DNA of 64,000 nucleotides from an uncultured cyanobacterium (GCA_937944885.1 CALFBB010000016.1:1-64000); one strand, 5' to 3'; shown: positions 44,683-54,759, numbered from the stretch's first letter. Numbers and translations: made by a program. Notes: generated by a model not told the origin, from the sequence alone.

Positions 44683-46938
44683 CTAAGGCACTTGGGGAGG
44701 ACACCAAAAAAGATTTTGGCTGGAAATACCCAGTGAATGGAGAATATTCCTCATGATCTCTGTGCAGTACTTCCAGTGATCATGATCCGCATACATGCGA
44801 TCAGGGTTAAACTCCAGATCGTAATGAACAACATTCGGGATCCCGGCAAATTCATCAGAAGATTGTGGAGAAATAATCAAGAGCAAAAAAGGTTTGTTCT
44901 GACATTTAGCTTTTAGTTTAGCCATCAAGTCCATCACCACCTCACGCTGACACCCTCCTGTGCGAACAAACAAGAGTTTGTCGGCCTTTTCTAACACATA
45001 CTGGAAGCGTTTGGCCCTTGCACTGTAGCGAGTCCGCATCCGTTCATACACCGGTTGCATATTATGAACGGGATCATCGGTTTCTTCCACCTCATGACCA
45101 AAGGATAATCCTGTCCACTTGCTATGGTAAATACGTCTATCGCCAGGGCTGTAGTGTAAATAACGAGGATCCCACATGCCTTGAAAATCGTTTTGGATCA
45201 TATCCGCTACATCGGCCAGGTTAGTGGTGCGAGTCAAATCAAAGGGAAAGGCCGGCCCGTCATATTCCAACTTGTACAGCAGCATGCGTGCGGCACAGCG
45301 ATCCCCGAGTGGAACAATGGCCACCCGATTGATCTCCGACAACGGGCATTGATACTCCAGCCTCATCACCGAGTGGGGTGGGGCTTTAACCCGACTTTCC
45401 AGCCCCTCTTCTCCAATCATCAGGGTACGGAAAGGAGCATCCAGATTTTGCGGATCCCGATAAACCCCCGCTGGCATGGCTTTGAGGGCAGCTCGCACTT
45501 CTTTCCACATCGGGTGAATGTTGTATTCATGATCTGTGGTGTTAATGATGTAGAGACAAGGCGTGCTCTCTGCTCCTGTTCTTGACCTCTGGGATTGAAT
45601 GAGGATTAAACATCCATCATCAAAGAGGGTTTCTGCCGATTCTTGAGAGAAAAACTGTGCTGCAGGCAAGAAACTTACTTCTTTACCTGCAGGAATACTT
45701 AGAGTTGTCTTGAGCGTGCCATCTTCCCTGATCGACAGATGTAATAAAGCTACGTGATCTGGATCTTCTGCAATATAGAGTCCTGATTGCAAACCGGCTT
45801 TCTGAAGGGCTACTTGTAAAGACTGCCAGTCTGGTTTGAGGATATAGTCATAGGGAGTAGTATTGATAACTCGAAGAGAGGCTGTGATTTTGTTGATTGT
45901 GATACCAAAGCCTTGGCCATCTAGAAAAATCGGGAACTCTGCTTGGGTAAGAGTATAAGAAATTGCCGTTACGGATTGAGGCTTAAAAAGAGAAAGATCA
46001 ATAGATTCAAACATCAACTGGTGACCCTTGGAATTAGGGTGAGCTGCATCGAAAGAAAGACCTTCTTTCCAGCCTCCTTGACCATCCTCTAGAACCGGCA
46101 ACCAGTTTAAGACAGGGTATCCCCAACTCAACATACGATGATGAGTTTCCTGAAGCAAAACGCGGTGTTCAGAAGTGTAGTCTCTGTGGGGATAGACTCC
46201 ACCTAAAATTGGTAGGGCACCGATCTGTTCTGTCATTAAAATTAACTGTTTAAGTCCATTTTCAAAGCGCTTTTGAATCAGCACACGATCTTGGGGTGAG
46301 CAAAAGGCCAATCCTTCATTGCCCAAAGATAAAGCAACAATAACAATATCCGGCTTCTCAGGGGTTACAACTTGAGAAAAACGATTCAGGGTTCTTTGAA
46401 CATTAGCCCCTAGCTCAGAGAGATTGATCAGTTGATACCCATAACGCTCTTGCAAGGCTTGTTCCAAATGCCAGGCCCAACCCCGTAACAGCCAGGCACT
46501 ACAGCCCAGGGCAACAGAGCTTCCCAGAACTACAATCTTTTTATCTGAATTTCCAGGCTTGGGATTAGAAGTGGGTTGCCCATAATAGCCGTAAGGATAG
46601 CTAGGGATCCAACCAAAAGATCCGTCCTCAACAATGATCGGCTCAGGAAAAGGGTCAGGCTCCAGCGGGATCCAGCGATTGCTTCCATTGGATTCCCAGG
46701 TTATTTGGCCATCTGCTTGCATACGCAGATATTGATATTCAATGTAGGTGGATCCTGTTGCCGAATTTTCATACTTGAGATCCAATTCCACCCACCAAAG
46801 GGGATAAGTGTAAGGATCCGTCTTTAGCTGTACGCAATACCTAGGATCCCATTGTCCCATTTTGGGATGGGATCCCACCAAGGCAATAGATTCACCTGGC
46901 TGAGTAGTAGCCTGAACCTGAAACCGATATGTGCCCAT
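44683..46938 (-). CDS. four-part protein: CBM20, SGNH hydrolase, duplicated domain, DUF1796 cysteine peptidase-like
   Basis: 751 residues. Residues 1-95 resemble a starch-binding CBM20 (VGSHPKMGQWDP, IEYQYLRMQADGQITWES). Residues 133-320 are an SGNH/GDSL hydrolase: VVLGSSVALG with Ser141, GNEG with Asn207, and DAAHPN with Asp297 and His300. Two related segments follow, 355-425 and 462-530 (VINTTPYDYILKPDW and IINTTDHEYNIHPMW). Residues 536-751 are DUF1796, a papain-like family: Cys548 in PLGDRCAARM and PFDLTRT, then SFGHEVEE. No signal peptide. A role in glycan deacylation or modification is conceivable but inferred. Confidence 0.75.
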   Translation of the reverse strand: MGTYRFQVQATTQPGESIALVGSHPKMGQWDPRYCVQLKTDPYTYPLWWVELDLKYENSATGSTYIEYQYLRMQADGQITWESNGSNRWIPLEPDPFPEPIIVEDGSFGWIPSYPYGYYGQPTSNPKPGNSDKKIVVLGSSVALGCSAWLLRGWAWHLEQALQERYGYQLINLSELGANVQRTLNRFSQVVTPEKPDIVIVALSLGNEGLAFCSPQDRVLIQKRFENGLKQLILMTEQIGALPILGGVYPHRDYTSEHRVLLQETHHRMLSWGYPVLNWLPVLEDGQGGWKEGLSFDAAHPNSKGHQLMFESIDLSLFKPQSVTAISYTLTQAEFPIFLDGQGFGITINKITASLRVINTTPYDYILKPDWQSLQVALQKAGLQSGLYIAEDPDHVALLHLSIREDGTLKTTLSIPAGKEVSFLPAAQFFSQESAETLFDDGCLILIQSQRSRTGAESTPCLYIINTTDHEYNIHPMWKEVRAALKAMPAGVYRDPQNLDAPFRTLMIGEEGLESRVKAPPHSVMRLEYQCPLSEINRVAIVPLGDRCAARMLLYKLEYDGPAFPFDLTRTTNLADVADMIQNDFQGMWDPRYLHYSPGDRRIYHSKWTGLSFGHEVEETDDPVHNMQPVYERMRTRYSARAKRFQYVLEKADKLLFVRTGGCQREVVMDLMAKLKAKCQNKPFLLLIISPQSSDEFAGIPNVVHYDLEFNPDRMYADHDHWKYCTEIMRNILHSLGISSQNLFWCPPQVP

Positions 46939-47257
46939 AAGTTGCTCTCACCATTGAGGATGTAGAGGATAGCTTCAGCAGCGGCAGAAGGACTGAAAAT
47001 AAGAAATCCGGGAAGACAAACTCACACAAGCAGCAGCCAGGAAGCTGGGATCCCACCCCTGCTTTTGCTCTTTTTGAGATAATTGAGGAATACTAAAGTT
47101 GAAAGCTGAAAAGCTAGCTTAAAACCAGGAAAAAAGATGATACCTCCAGGACCCACTCTAGGACTTAGGAGCCGCCCCAAAGAAAATTACTTGTGAATGT
47201 GAAGATAAATGTAGCTTTGGCATGAAGCTAGCATATCGGTTTGGGATTGTCTGTTTT
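46939..47257. other. spacer without recognised content
   Basis: 319 bases between two leftward genes. AT-rich near 47090-47150; AAGCTGAAAAGCTAGCTT forms only a short stem. It should hold the promoter of the CBM20 protein gene, but I cannot fix it. Confidence 0.35.
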
Positions 47258-48616
47258 CTAGAACACTTTCATCTCTTCCGATTCAAGATTTTCTGAGGTA
47301 CAGAGTTCAGACTGACGCTGTGGCAAAATCACTTGAAAGGTGGATCCCTGACCAAGGGTACTTTCCACCTTCACTTGTCCCTGGTGTTGCTCAGCAATGC
47401 TTTTCACAATGGCCAGACCCAGACCGGAACCGGATACCCCATGGAGATCCCCACTGCGAGCCGGATCCACCCGATAAAAACGATCAAAGACATAGGGTAA
47501 AGATTGAGGTGGGATCCCGGCTCCGCTATCCCGCACCTGCACCCACAATTGTGGGGAGCCCGGTTTTAGCCGTTGCTCTAGGCTGACCTCCACCCGTCCG
47601 CCGGCAGGGGTATGCAGCAGGGCATTTTCAATTAAGTTGGTGAAGAGGCGGGCCAGTTGATTTTCATCTCCCCACAGGCCAAAGGGATCCCCTGGAGCAG
47701 TCTGGGGCGGGTCAGCAATGTGCAATTGCAAGCGGATCCCTTTTTGATCAGCCAACCCTTGCAATTCTTCCACTACCTGTAGCAGCAGCGCATCCAGAGC
47801 ACAGCAACGGGGCTGAAAGGGGGCTATACCGCTGTCGTGGCGAGCCAAAAACAGCAGATCATCCACCAGACGACCCAGCCGCAAACTGAGTCGCTCCACA
47901 ATTTGCCATTGCTGCCGTGTGTTCGGGTCCACCTGAGGATCGGCTAGCGCCACCTGAACAGTGGTTTGAATGCTGGCCAAAGGACTGCGTAACTCATGGG
48001 AAGCATCGGCGGTAAATTGTTTCAGTTGCTGATAGGAATGGCGCACCGGTTGCATTGCCAAACCCGATAGCACCCAACCGATTGCCCCAACACAAGCCAA
48101 ACTGGCCACTACCCACAGCGCCAGATCCCGAATCAACTGCCGGGTTGGTTTGCTCACCTCAAACCAGGGGTGACTCACCCGCAAATAGCCCAGCAGCCTA
48201 TCTCCGGCCAGTAGCGGCTCGGTAAATTGCCTAAGCCAGTAGCCGGAGTTAATACGAGCCGTATGCAAGAGGCCATCGGTTTGCAGCGGGGCAGGGATCC
48301 CATCGGGCACTGTGGACCAGATGAGCTCCCCTTGCGGGCCAAACCACTCCAGATCGATGTGGTCATCCTCCAAGGTACTGGGATCATCGCGAAAACTAGC
48401 TTCCAGGCTGTGGCGAGCCTGCTGCGGATTCAACAGAGTCTCATCCACCACCAAAGAGCGCTCGACAATTTCCACCACATGGCCGAGGGTATCATCCACC
48501 CGCTCGATCAGAGTGGCCTGCACATACCAGTAGAAGCTGCCTGCAAAGAACAACAGGAAAACTGCCGTGATCCCGGTGTACCAGAGGGCCAATCGTTGCC
48601 GCGTTGATTGGAACAT
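47258..48616 (-). CDS. sensor histidine kinase (RppB/NrsS-like), no adjacent regulator
   Basis: 452 residues from ATG 48616, chosen because the longer start at 48664 overlaps miaE. Two membrane helices (WYTGITAVFLLFFAGSFYWY; LALWVVASLACVGAIGWVLS) enclose a periplasmic domain of about 130 residues. HisKA H-box FTADASHELRSPLASIQ, N box LIENALLHTPAGG, G1 DSGAGIP and G2 GSGLGLAIV are intact. Resembles the metal- or redox-responsive RppB/NrsS/ManS type. No response regulator gene lies next to it, which is unusual for this group. Confidence 0.88.
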   Translation of the reverse strand: MFQSTRQRLALWYTGITAVFLLFFAGSFYWYVQATLIERVDDTLGHVVEIVERSLVVDETLLNPQQARHSLEASFRDDPSTLEDDHIDLEWFGPQGELIWSTVPDGIPAPLQTDGLLHTARINSGYWLRQFTEPLLAGDRLLGYLRVSHPWFEVSKPTRQLIRDLALWVVASLACVGAIGWVLSGLAMQPVRHSYQQLKQFTADASHELRSPLASIQTTVQVALADPQVDPNTRQQWQIVERLSLRLGRLVDDLLFLARHDSGIAPFQPRCCALDALLLQVVEELQGLADQKGIRLQLHIADPPQTAPGDPFGLWGDENQLARLFTNLIENALLHTPAGGRVEVSLEQRLKPGSPQLWVQVRDSGAGIPPQSLPYVFDRFYRVDPARSGDLHGVSGSGLGLAIVKSIAEQHQGQVKVESTLGQGSTFQVILPQRQSELCTSENLESEEMKVF

Positions 48617-48650
48617 CCGGCTTGAATGGGAACTGTGGGAAGATGCAGAC

Positions 48651-49241
48651 TCAGCTGTGCACACGGGGTTCAGGGTGAAGGGTCGATAGAATCTCGGTTT
48701 CTACCTGCAGCAGGGTATTCAGCCGCTCCTGCACCTGATCTGTGGGGAAGTGGGCCAAAGCCAGATCCAAGTAAAGCTGTACATGTCGCTCTTCAGCAGC
48801 CGTCAGCCACCGGTAAAACTGTTGCAATTCCGGGTCGGGGGCATGGAGGGCCAGTAAACCCAAGCGCTCGTGGCTACGGGCTTCGATAATGGCTGCCAGC
48901 AGCAGTGCATCCAACAGATGCTCCGGTTCGGAGCGGCGTAGCTGCTGATTCAGACGACTGGCATAGGGAGCAGCAGACAAGGGTTTAACCGGGATCCCTA
49001 GCCGCTGTAGGTGGCGGTGCACCCGCTCAAAATGCTGCAGCTCCTCACGGGCTAGTGGCGAGAGGGCTTCCACCAATCGGTCATGGGCAGGGTAACGAAA
49101 CAACAAACTGAGAGCATTGCCCGCTGCTTTTTTCTCACAGTTGGCGTGGTCTAGCAAAATCAGGTCGATGTGCTGCCTTGCCTGTTCAATCCAGGCATCA
49201 GAAGTGCAAGAGGCCAGTTGTAGAGTCACCAAGGCCGCCAA
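48651..49241 (-). CDS. miaE: tRNA 2-methylthio-N6-isopentenyl adenosine hydroxylase MiaE
   Basis: 196 residues. Four-helix di-iron fold with ligands in LLDHANCEKKAAGNALSLLF, REELQHFERV, IEARSHERLGLL and AAEERHVQLYLDLA. Hydroxylates ms2i6A37 in tRNAs reading UNN codons, using O2. Starts 3 bases after folB, so they are in one operon. Confidence 0.92.
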   Translation of the reverse strand: MAALVTLQLASCTSDAWIEQARQHIDLILLDHANCEKKAAGNALSLLFRYPAHDRLVEALSPLAREELQHFERVHRHLQRLGIPVKPLSAAPYASRLNQQLRRSEPEHLLDALLLAAIIEARSHERLGLLALHAPDPELQQFYRWLTAAEERHVQLYLDLALAHFPTDQVQERLNTLLQVETEILSTLHPEPRVHS

Positions 49242-49244
49242 ATC

Positions 49245-49691
49245 CTAAGGGCGAACAATTTCCAAAGTCACCCGCCCCGTCATGTCAGGAACCGGAGGAT
49301 GACACTTGGTTAATCGGATCTTAGCTCGGCTAGCCCCTGTTTCCCGCAGCACCAGTTCGGCAATTGCCTCAGCCAAACTCTCCAGCAGCACAAATGAGTT
49401 GTTTCTCACCAGCTCGGCGATCCCGGCTACTGCCGAACGGTAATCAAGGGTATCGCCCAGTTGTCCACTGAGGGCCGCCGGACGCAGATCCGTCCACAGC
49501 TCAAAATCCACCTCAAACCACTGTCCCAAAGCCCGCTCTGCCTCGTAAAAGCCAGTGTAGCCGTAGTAACGCAGACCCGATACAATCAGCCGATCCCGCA
49601 GCGGTTGCGGCGGTCGGTGAGTCACCGGAGCAGAATCCGGATCGGGTTGCTGACCGTTGTTGCCGAGAGCAGTGGGGAGCTGAGGTGCCAT
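49245..49691 (-). CDS. folB: dihydroneopterin aldolase
   Basis: 148 residues from ATG 49691 (a GTG precedes it). After a 30-residue polar extension comes the FolB fold: RLIVSGLRYYGYTGFYEAER, LGQWFEVDFELW, TLDYRSAVAGIAELV, LLESLAEAIAELVL and ending AKIRLTKCHPPVPDMTGRVT. Cleaves dihydroneopterin to 6-hydroxymethyl-dihydropterin in folate synthesis. Together with miaE. Confidence 0.9.
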   Translation of the reverse strand: MAPQLPTALGNNGQQPDPDSAPVTHRPPQPLRDRLIVSGLRYYGYTGFYEAERALGQWFEVDFELWTDLRPAALSGQLGDTLDYRSAVAGIAELVRNNSFVLLESLAEAIAELVLRETGASRAKIRLTKCHPPVPDMTGRVTLEIVRP

Positions 49692-49853
49692 CACTTTTTC
49701 CCTGCCTTGGGGCTAACTTGGGGCTAAAAGGCCAGGATACCCTTCGGACAATCACGAGAATGAGCACGATCAACCCAGTGAGTTATCCCCTTGCCTTATC
49801 CATCCCAACAGGCATGCTAAGACCACAGATCAAGGGTAGGAGCAAGTTATCCA

Positions 49854-49881
49854 AAGGGATCTGTTCCTTTTGGATCCTTTA
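49854..49881 (-). terminator. weak hairpin past argG
   Basis: AAAGGGATC and GGATCCTTT at the two ends of 49854-49881 pair with one bulge around a 10-base loop. No T-run on the minus strand. It may only reflect the GGATCC palindrome. Confidence 0.3.
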
Positions 49882-49922
49882 AGGAATCCAGAACCGACCG
49901 GGATCCAACCCGGCTGAATGGC

Positions 49923-51125
49923 TTAGCGCCGTTGTGATTCTGACCAGACACGGGTAGGCAAGCCCCAGATATAAATAAAACCTTCGGCAGCCTTGTGGTC
50001 AAACTGATCCCCTTCCCCGTAGGTGGCCAGCTCGGCATTGTAGAGGGAATAGTCAGACTGACGCCCCACACACACTGCTTGTCCCTTGTGCAGGCGCATG
50101 CGCACAGTGCCGGTCACGGTCTTTTGGGTGGCACGAATAAACTCATCCAAAGCCTCCCGTAGCGGAGAATACCAGAGGCCGTTGTAAACCAGTTGACTGT
50201 AGGTGGTTTCAATGCCGTACTTGTAGTGGGTCACATCGCGGGTCAGGGTTAGGCTTTCCAATTCGCGATGGGCCTGGATCAGCACCAGCAGCGCCGGACA
50301 TTCGTAAATCTCACGGGATTTGATCCCGACTAGGCGGTTTTCCACCATATCAATGCGGCCAACGCCGTTGTCCCCCGCCAGACGGTTCAACCGCTCAAAC
50401 AACTCCTTGGGAGGCAGGTGTTGACCATCCAGACCTACCGGGATCCCTTGCTCAAAGGCAATTTCCACATAGGTAGGATCCTCCGGGGTCTCTGGCACCG
50501 GCTTGGTGAGGGCATAAACTTCCTCCGGCGGCTCCAGGTTGGCATCCTCCAGAACCCCAGCTTCGACACTGCGGCCCAAGATATTGAGATCAATGCTGTA
50601 GGGGCTGGATTTTTTCACCGGAGCAGGGATCCCAAATCGCTCTCCGTAGGCAATGGTCTCCTCACGGGTCATGCCCCATTCTCGCGCCGGCGCCAACACC
50701 TTCAGCTTGGGGTTAAGGGCAGCAATGGCCAGATCAAAACGCACCTGGTCATTCCCTTTACCGGTGCAGCCGTGGGCCACTGCATCGGCTCCCACTTCCT
50801 CCGCCACTTCCACCAACAGCTTGGCAATCAAGGGTCGGGCCAGAGCCGTGGAGAGAGGGTAGCGATTTTCGTAGAGAGCATTGGCCTGAATGGCCGGAAA
50901 AGCATAATCGGTAATCAGCTCCTGAATGGCATCCCGCACCAGGGATTGCTCAGCCCCGGCTCTCAGGGCTTTGGCTTGAATGGCATCCAACTCCGCCCCT
51001 TGCCCCAGATCCACTGCCAGGGTTACCACCGATTCCACGCCCCACTCGTGAATCAGGTAGGGAATACAAACCGAGGTATCTACCCCACCCGAATAGGCCA
51101 GTATCACCTTCTTCGCCCGTCCCAT
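49923..51125 (-). CDS. argG: argininosuccinate synthase
   Basis: 400 residues. P-loop-like [22 protein letters not shown]-binding [34 protein letters not shown], and the citrulline/aspartate motifs [17 protein letters not shown] and [17 protein letters not shown]. Joins citrulline and aspartate in arginine synthesis. Single gene, normal length. ATP-PPase family. Confidence 0.97.
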   Translation of the reverse strand: MGRAKKVILAYSGGVDTSVCIPYLIHEWGVESVVTLAVDLGQGAELDAIQAKALRAGAEQSLVRDAIQELITDYAFPAIQANALYENRYPLSTALARPLIAKLLVEVAEEVGADAVAHGCTGKGNDQVRFDLAIAALNPKLKVLAPAREWGMTREETIAYGERFGIPAPVKKSSPYSIDLNILGRSVEAGVLEDANLEPPEEVYALTKPVPETPEDPTYVEIAFEQGIPVGLDGQHLPPKELFERLNRLAGDNGVGRIDMVENRLVGIKSREIYECPALLVLIQAHRELESLTLTRDVTHYKYGIETTYSQLVYNGLWYSPLREALDEFIRATQKTVTGTVRMRLHKGQAVCVGRQSDYSLYNAELATYGEGDQFDHKAAEGFIYIWGLPTRVWSESQRR

Positions 51126-51551
51126 GCTGCTGTGGATCCCAGTTGAAAAGTTGCTAGCCTATTATGCCTTGTGACTCGGTACCAATCGCGCACCGACATG
51201 CCTTTATCTTACGGGGTGGAGGCCTTCAAGTCGCTGGTCGTGGCAACCGGCGGCGGGCAACCCTTGGCGCAGCCCATAGGGAGCAGTCGGCTAAGAGTGT
51301 CTCAACACCTTGTCTGGGGTAGGGCGCAGCGTGAACGTTCAATCAAGATGTTCAATCAAGATGTTCAATCAAACAAAATGCCTGCGCAGATGGTCTAACG
51401 GGGGTTGGGGCAGCCCAACCGAGTTCAGAGTCTGTGAAACAGGCATCTTCAACCCTACCCGTTAGGGTTGGGGGGAGAGCGTCAAACAACTACAGCAGTG
51501 AGATAGGTCTTGAGGCGGAGCCTGGGCATTCCAAGGGGAGAATATCGACTT
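51126..51551. other. spacer with a 13-base tandem repeat
   Basis: No gene recognised. TTCAATCAAGATG is present twice in tandem at 51338-51363, with a partial third copy to 51373. It lies between argG and a convergent-side dienelactone hydrolase gene. Promoter of argG is expected at the left end. Confidence 0.4.
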
Positions 51552-52283
51552 TTATGCGGGACTTTGACTGTTACTCTGAACAGGCGGTAGACCGGAGAGC
51601 TGGGTATCTAAAAAGCTGAGCAGACGCTCCCAGGCTAGGGTTGCTGCTGCTGCATCGTACACTTCAGGGCGGGTGTCATTCATAAAGGCGTGCTGAGCTT
51701 CATAGCGATAGAGGGTGAAGGGAACCTGCCCTTGCCGCAGCCGTTCTTCTAGCTGGTCGACGAGGGTAGGGTTACACCAGTCGTCTTGGTTGGCAAAGTG
51801 AGCTTGCAACGGCATACGAATCTGGCCAGGATCCACCTCATCCAGGGGTGGAATACCGTAGAAACACACCGCTGCTTCAAACTCCAGTTGGGCACTGGCG
51901 GCAGCTAAGGTAAGGGCACCCCCTAGGCAAAAGCCGATGACCGCCACCTTTGGCACAGAAGTCTTTAGGTACTGGATGGCCCCGGCAATATCCTGCTGCA
52001 CCACCTCTTCACGGTTAAGGGATCCCATCAATTGCTGAGCTTCTGCTGCTGTTTGAGCCAATTGGCCCCGATACAGATCCGGTACTAGGGCTCGGTAGCC
52101 TGCTGCTGCCAGTCGGTCGGCGACCGTCCGGATCTGCGGATTGAGGCCCCACCACTCCTGCAGTACCACCACACCGCCGCGAGGGGAACTGCTTGGTGAG
52201 GACTCCGTCCTATGCTCGGGCTCAGCTAGGTAGGCAGGGACGGTGGCCCCATCGGGACGAGCGAACGAGATTAAACCTGTCAT
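51552..52283 (-). CDS. dienelactone hydrolase family protein
   Basis: 243 residues from ATG 52283 (the first 17 residues of the longer frame from 52334 do not fit the family). Alpha/beta-hydrolase with the cysteine nucleophile in VIGFCLGGALTLAAA, the glutamate in VVLQEWWGLNPQI, aspartate in FANQDDWCNP and histidine in AQHAFMND: the Cys-Asp-His triad of DLH. Natural substrate in cyanobacteria unknown; no chlorocatechol genes nearby. Confidence 0.88.
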   Translation of the reverse strand: MTGLISFARPDGATVPAYLAEPEHRTESSPSSSPRGGVVVLQEWWGLNPQIRTVADRLAAAGYRALVPDLYRGQLAQTAAEAQQLMGSLNREEVVQQDIAGAIQYLKTSVPKVAVIGFCLGGALTLAAASAQLEFEAAVCFYGIPPLDEVDPGQIRMPLQAHFANQDDWCNPTLVDQLEERLRQGQVPFTLYRYEAQHAFMNDTRPEVYDAAAATLAWERLLSFLDTQLSGLPPVQSNSQSPA

Positions 52284-52503
52284 GAGTTGGATATCCCAAG
52301 GGTCAATCTCAGTATAAGGATCCCGTTCTGCCAACGCGAACAGTGCATAGAATACCCCCCTGCTTCGGAAGACAGGGACTTTCTGCCGCTGATGGAGCAG
52401 GGGTAGGGAGGGTTGGGGTGATGCTCATGGTTTGGATTGCTTGAGCTAACAATTCTTGAACTCTGTATCTTACTTTATGGGAGCAACCTTCCAGAAACGG
52501 TTT

Positions 52504-53667
52504 TTATCCTAACGGTTCGCCACTTGGCGGGGGGTTCCGGTGCTCAAGGGTTGTTCTCGCTCTTACCCACTCCTCCACAAGGGCGCAGATCTGCCGGGCG
52601 GCTGTGCCATCCCCAAAGGGGTTTCGGGCTTGGGCCATGCGGGCATAGGCTTGTGGATCGGTGAGCAATTCTCGGGCTGCTTCTAGGATCCCTGTGGGAT
52701 CTGTCCCCACCAAGCGGGCGGTACCGGCTGCAATTGCTTCCGGGCGTTCGGTGGTGTGCCGCAATACCAAAACGGGTTTGCCCAGGGCTGGAGCTTCTTC
52801 TTGGATGCCGCCGGAGTCGCTCAGGATCAGAGTGCAGCGCTGCATGGCCGCTACCCAAAGGTGATAGTCTAACGGCTCCACCAAGAAAGCACGCCCATGG
52901 GATCCTAGCAAAGCCTGCAGGGGATCCCGGACCACAGGGTTACGGTGTAGCGGCAGCAGCAGGGCAGTGTCGGGAAATTCCTCTAGGATTTGCAATAGGG
53001 CCTGGCCGATCGAGATTAAGGGATCCCCCCAATTTTCCCGTCGGTGTACTGTAACCAAAAGAACTCGATAGCGATCCCAATCCAACCCGGGGATCGGGCA
53101 AGGGATCCCTTGGGAGGCCACCTGCAGCAGAGCATCAATGACGGTATTGCCGGTGTAATAGATGGATCCGACCACATCGCTGCGCTTCAGGTGTTCTACC
53201 GCTTGGGGAGTGGGGGCAAAATGAAGGCTGGCCAACTGGGAAATGAGGCGGCGATTGGCCTCTTCGGGGAACGGGTTGTAGAGATCATCGGTGCGCAGGC
53301 CCGCTTCCACGTGTCCCACCGGGATTCGTTGATAAAAAGCAGCCAGGGTAGCGGCAAAAGCGGTGGTGGTATCTCCCTGCACCAAGACCAAGTGGGGGTG
53401 GCGCTCGCTGAAATAGGCTTCTAGGCCCCGCAGAGTGGCTTCGGTAATATCCGTCAGGCTCTGGCAGGGGCGCATGATCCCCAGATCCCGATCCGCTTGC
53501 AGCTCAAACAGCTGCATCACCTGATCTACCATCTCCCGGTGTTGTCCGGTCAGAATGACCTCGGTGCGCAAGTAGCGGCTGCCCCGCAGAGCCTGGATCA
53601 CCGGCGCCAGCTTAATGGCTTCGGGCCGGGTGCCCAAAATAACCGTGACAAGAGGAAAAGAAAGCAT
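52504..53667 (-). CDS. wecB: UDP-N-acetylglucosamine 2-epimerase (non-hydrolysing)
   Basis: 387 residues from ATG 53667. PLVTVILGTRPEAIKLAPVI, LVQGDTTTAFAATLAAF, VGHVEAGLRTDDLYNPFPEE and LILSDSGGIQEEAPALGKPV are the family's signatures. Converts UDP-GlcNAc to UDP-ManNAc for surface polysaccharide. Stands without a polysaccharide cluster. A histidine-kinase fragment begins 105 bases upstream on the same strand. Confidence 0.95.
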   Translation of the reverse strand: MLSFPLVTVILGTRPEAIKLAPVIQALRGSRYLRTEVILTGQHREMVDQVMQLFELQADRDLGIMRPCQSLTDITEATLRGLEAYFSERHPHLVLVQGDTTTAFAATLAAFYQRIPVGHVEAGLRTDDLYNPFPEEANRRLISQLASLHFAPTPQAVEHLKRSDVVGSIYYTGNTVIDALLQVASQGIPCPIPGLDWDRYRVLLVTVHRRENWGDPLISIGQALLQILEEFPDTALLLPLHRNPVVRDPLQALLGSHGRAFLVEPLDYHLWVAAMQRCTLILSDSGGIQEEAPALGKPVLVLRHTTERPEAIAAGTARLVGTDPTGILEAARELLTDPQAYARMAQARNPFGDGTAARQICALVEEWVRARTTLEHRNPPPSGEPLG

Positions 53668-53771
53668 AGATGCGGGACAGGGAGAACGCCTACCCCAGCG
53701 CCTCAAAGCAGAGCCCCCGAAGATAGGGACTCCGTCCCGCTCTTGCAAACGGGATCCCCTCTCCGGGTTGC

Positions 53772-54377
53772 CTAAGACTGAAGCAGCGCAGCCATTGCAG
53801 GTGCTGATTCTTTGGGATCATGGGGTTGGGGAGGATGTTGTAGCATTAGGAACCAGAAGGTGGTTAATCCCCCTTGGCTGGTTACCCCGATCCTACCCCC
53901 CATTTGCTCTGCCGTGGTTTTCACCAGCGCCAACCCCAGCCCCGTCCCTCCTCGCTGCCAGGGATCCCCGTTCGGTACCCGGTAAAACTTGTCAAATAAG
54001 GGGGGCAGCTGCTCAGCCGGGATCTCGGCAGGATTGGAGATAGCAAAGCGAATGTAGGTTTCTTCAGGAGGACCTTCAGTAGACTGGGACGTGATCGATA
54101 GACGAATTTCCTGGCCTGGAGCCCTGTATTTACAGGCATTGTTGATCAGCTCCTGCAGAATGCGGGACAAGCGTCGGGTATCCGTCCACAGGTGAGACCC
54201 AGCAGAGTTGAGCGCCTGCTGCAGTTGTGCTGTTTGCCGCTGCACCTGCGCTTCCAGAATTGCATTCAGGTTTTTGCAGTTCGGAGGATCTGTTGTTACC
54301 TCCAGCTTATCCAGCCCAATGTCCCTAGGAATACGAGCAAAAGTACAACAGCTGGACGGTGCTCTTGGAGCCTTACC
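53772..54377 (-). pseudogene. truncated histidine kinase (ATPase domain and end only)
   Basis: From 54377 down, an open frame reads ARIPRDIGLDKLEVTTDPPN and then LWTDTRRLSRILQELINNAC (N box), FDKFYRVPN and GGTGLGLALVKTTAEQM (G boxes). The dimerisation helix with its phospho-histidine and any sensor domain are absent: upstream in the same frame a TGA (54378-54380) and unrelated sequence follow. If translated from GTG 54245 it would give a 157-residue ATPase domain alone. It is most likely a remnant. Confidence 0.6.
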
Positions 54378-54564
54378 TCAAGTAACCCATAGCCTAAATA
54401 AGCTTAGAAATCCCCTAGCCAGGCTACCACCCTGTATACAGCTTGTTGAGTAGCGTCTTGTGCACAATCAGCTTGCACAACCTCATGTTTTGCATGAAGT
54501 CAGGAAATACCATAGGCAAGAATTCAAAGCTAGGGATTGGCTTCCAGAACTTGGAAAATAGTGC

Positions 54565-54759
54565 CTAAATCCAACCCATTTCATCAAAAATAAGAGCAAA
54601 TACAGTTGCACAACTGGCCACCAGTAGCGAAATATAAATAGGTTGACCATGAGCAATACAAAGAGTGGTGGCCACCGCAGCACCCAAACCGGCTGAGAAG
54701 GTACGTCCAGCCCAGTTACCTTTGGAAGGTTTGTCAGAAGGATTAAATTTGTTAAACAT
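54565..54759 (-). CDS. small membrane protein, unknown function
   Basis: 64 residues from ATG 54759 (an upstream start at 54798 adds 13). A polar N terminus (MFNKFNPSDKPSKGNW) is followed by two hydrophobic segments (TFSAGLGAAVATTLCIAHG and YISLLVASCATVFALIF), so it probably forms a helical hairpin. No family recognised. Confidence 0.5.
   Translation of the reverse strand: MFNKFNPSDKPSKGNWAGRTFSAGLGAAVATTLCIAHGQPIYISLLVASCATVFALIFDEMGWI

Noticed and set aside
51338-51373. 13-base tandem repeat as a CRISPR or operator array
   Set aside because: Too short, no spacers, fewer than three full copies, no regulator adjacent.
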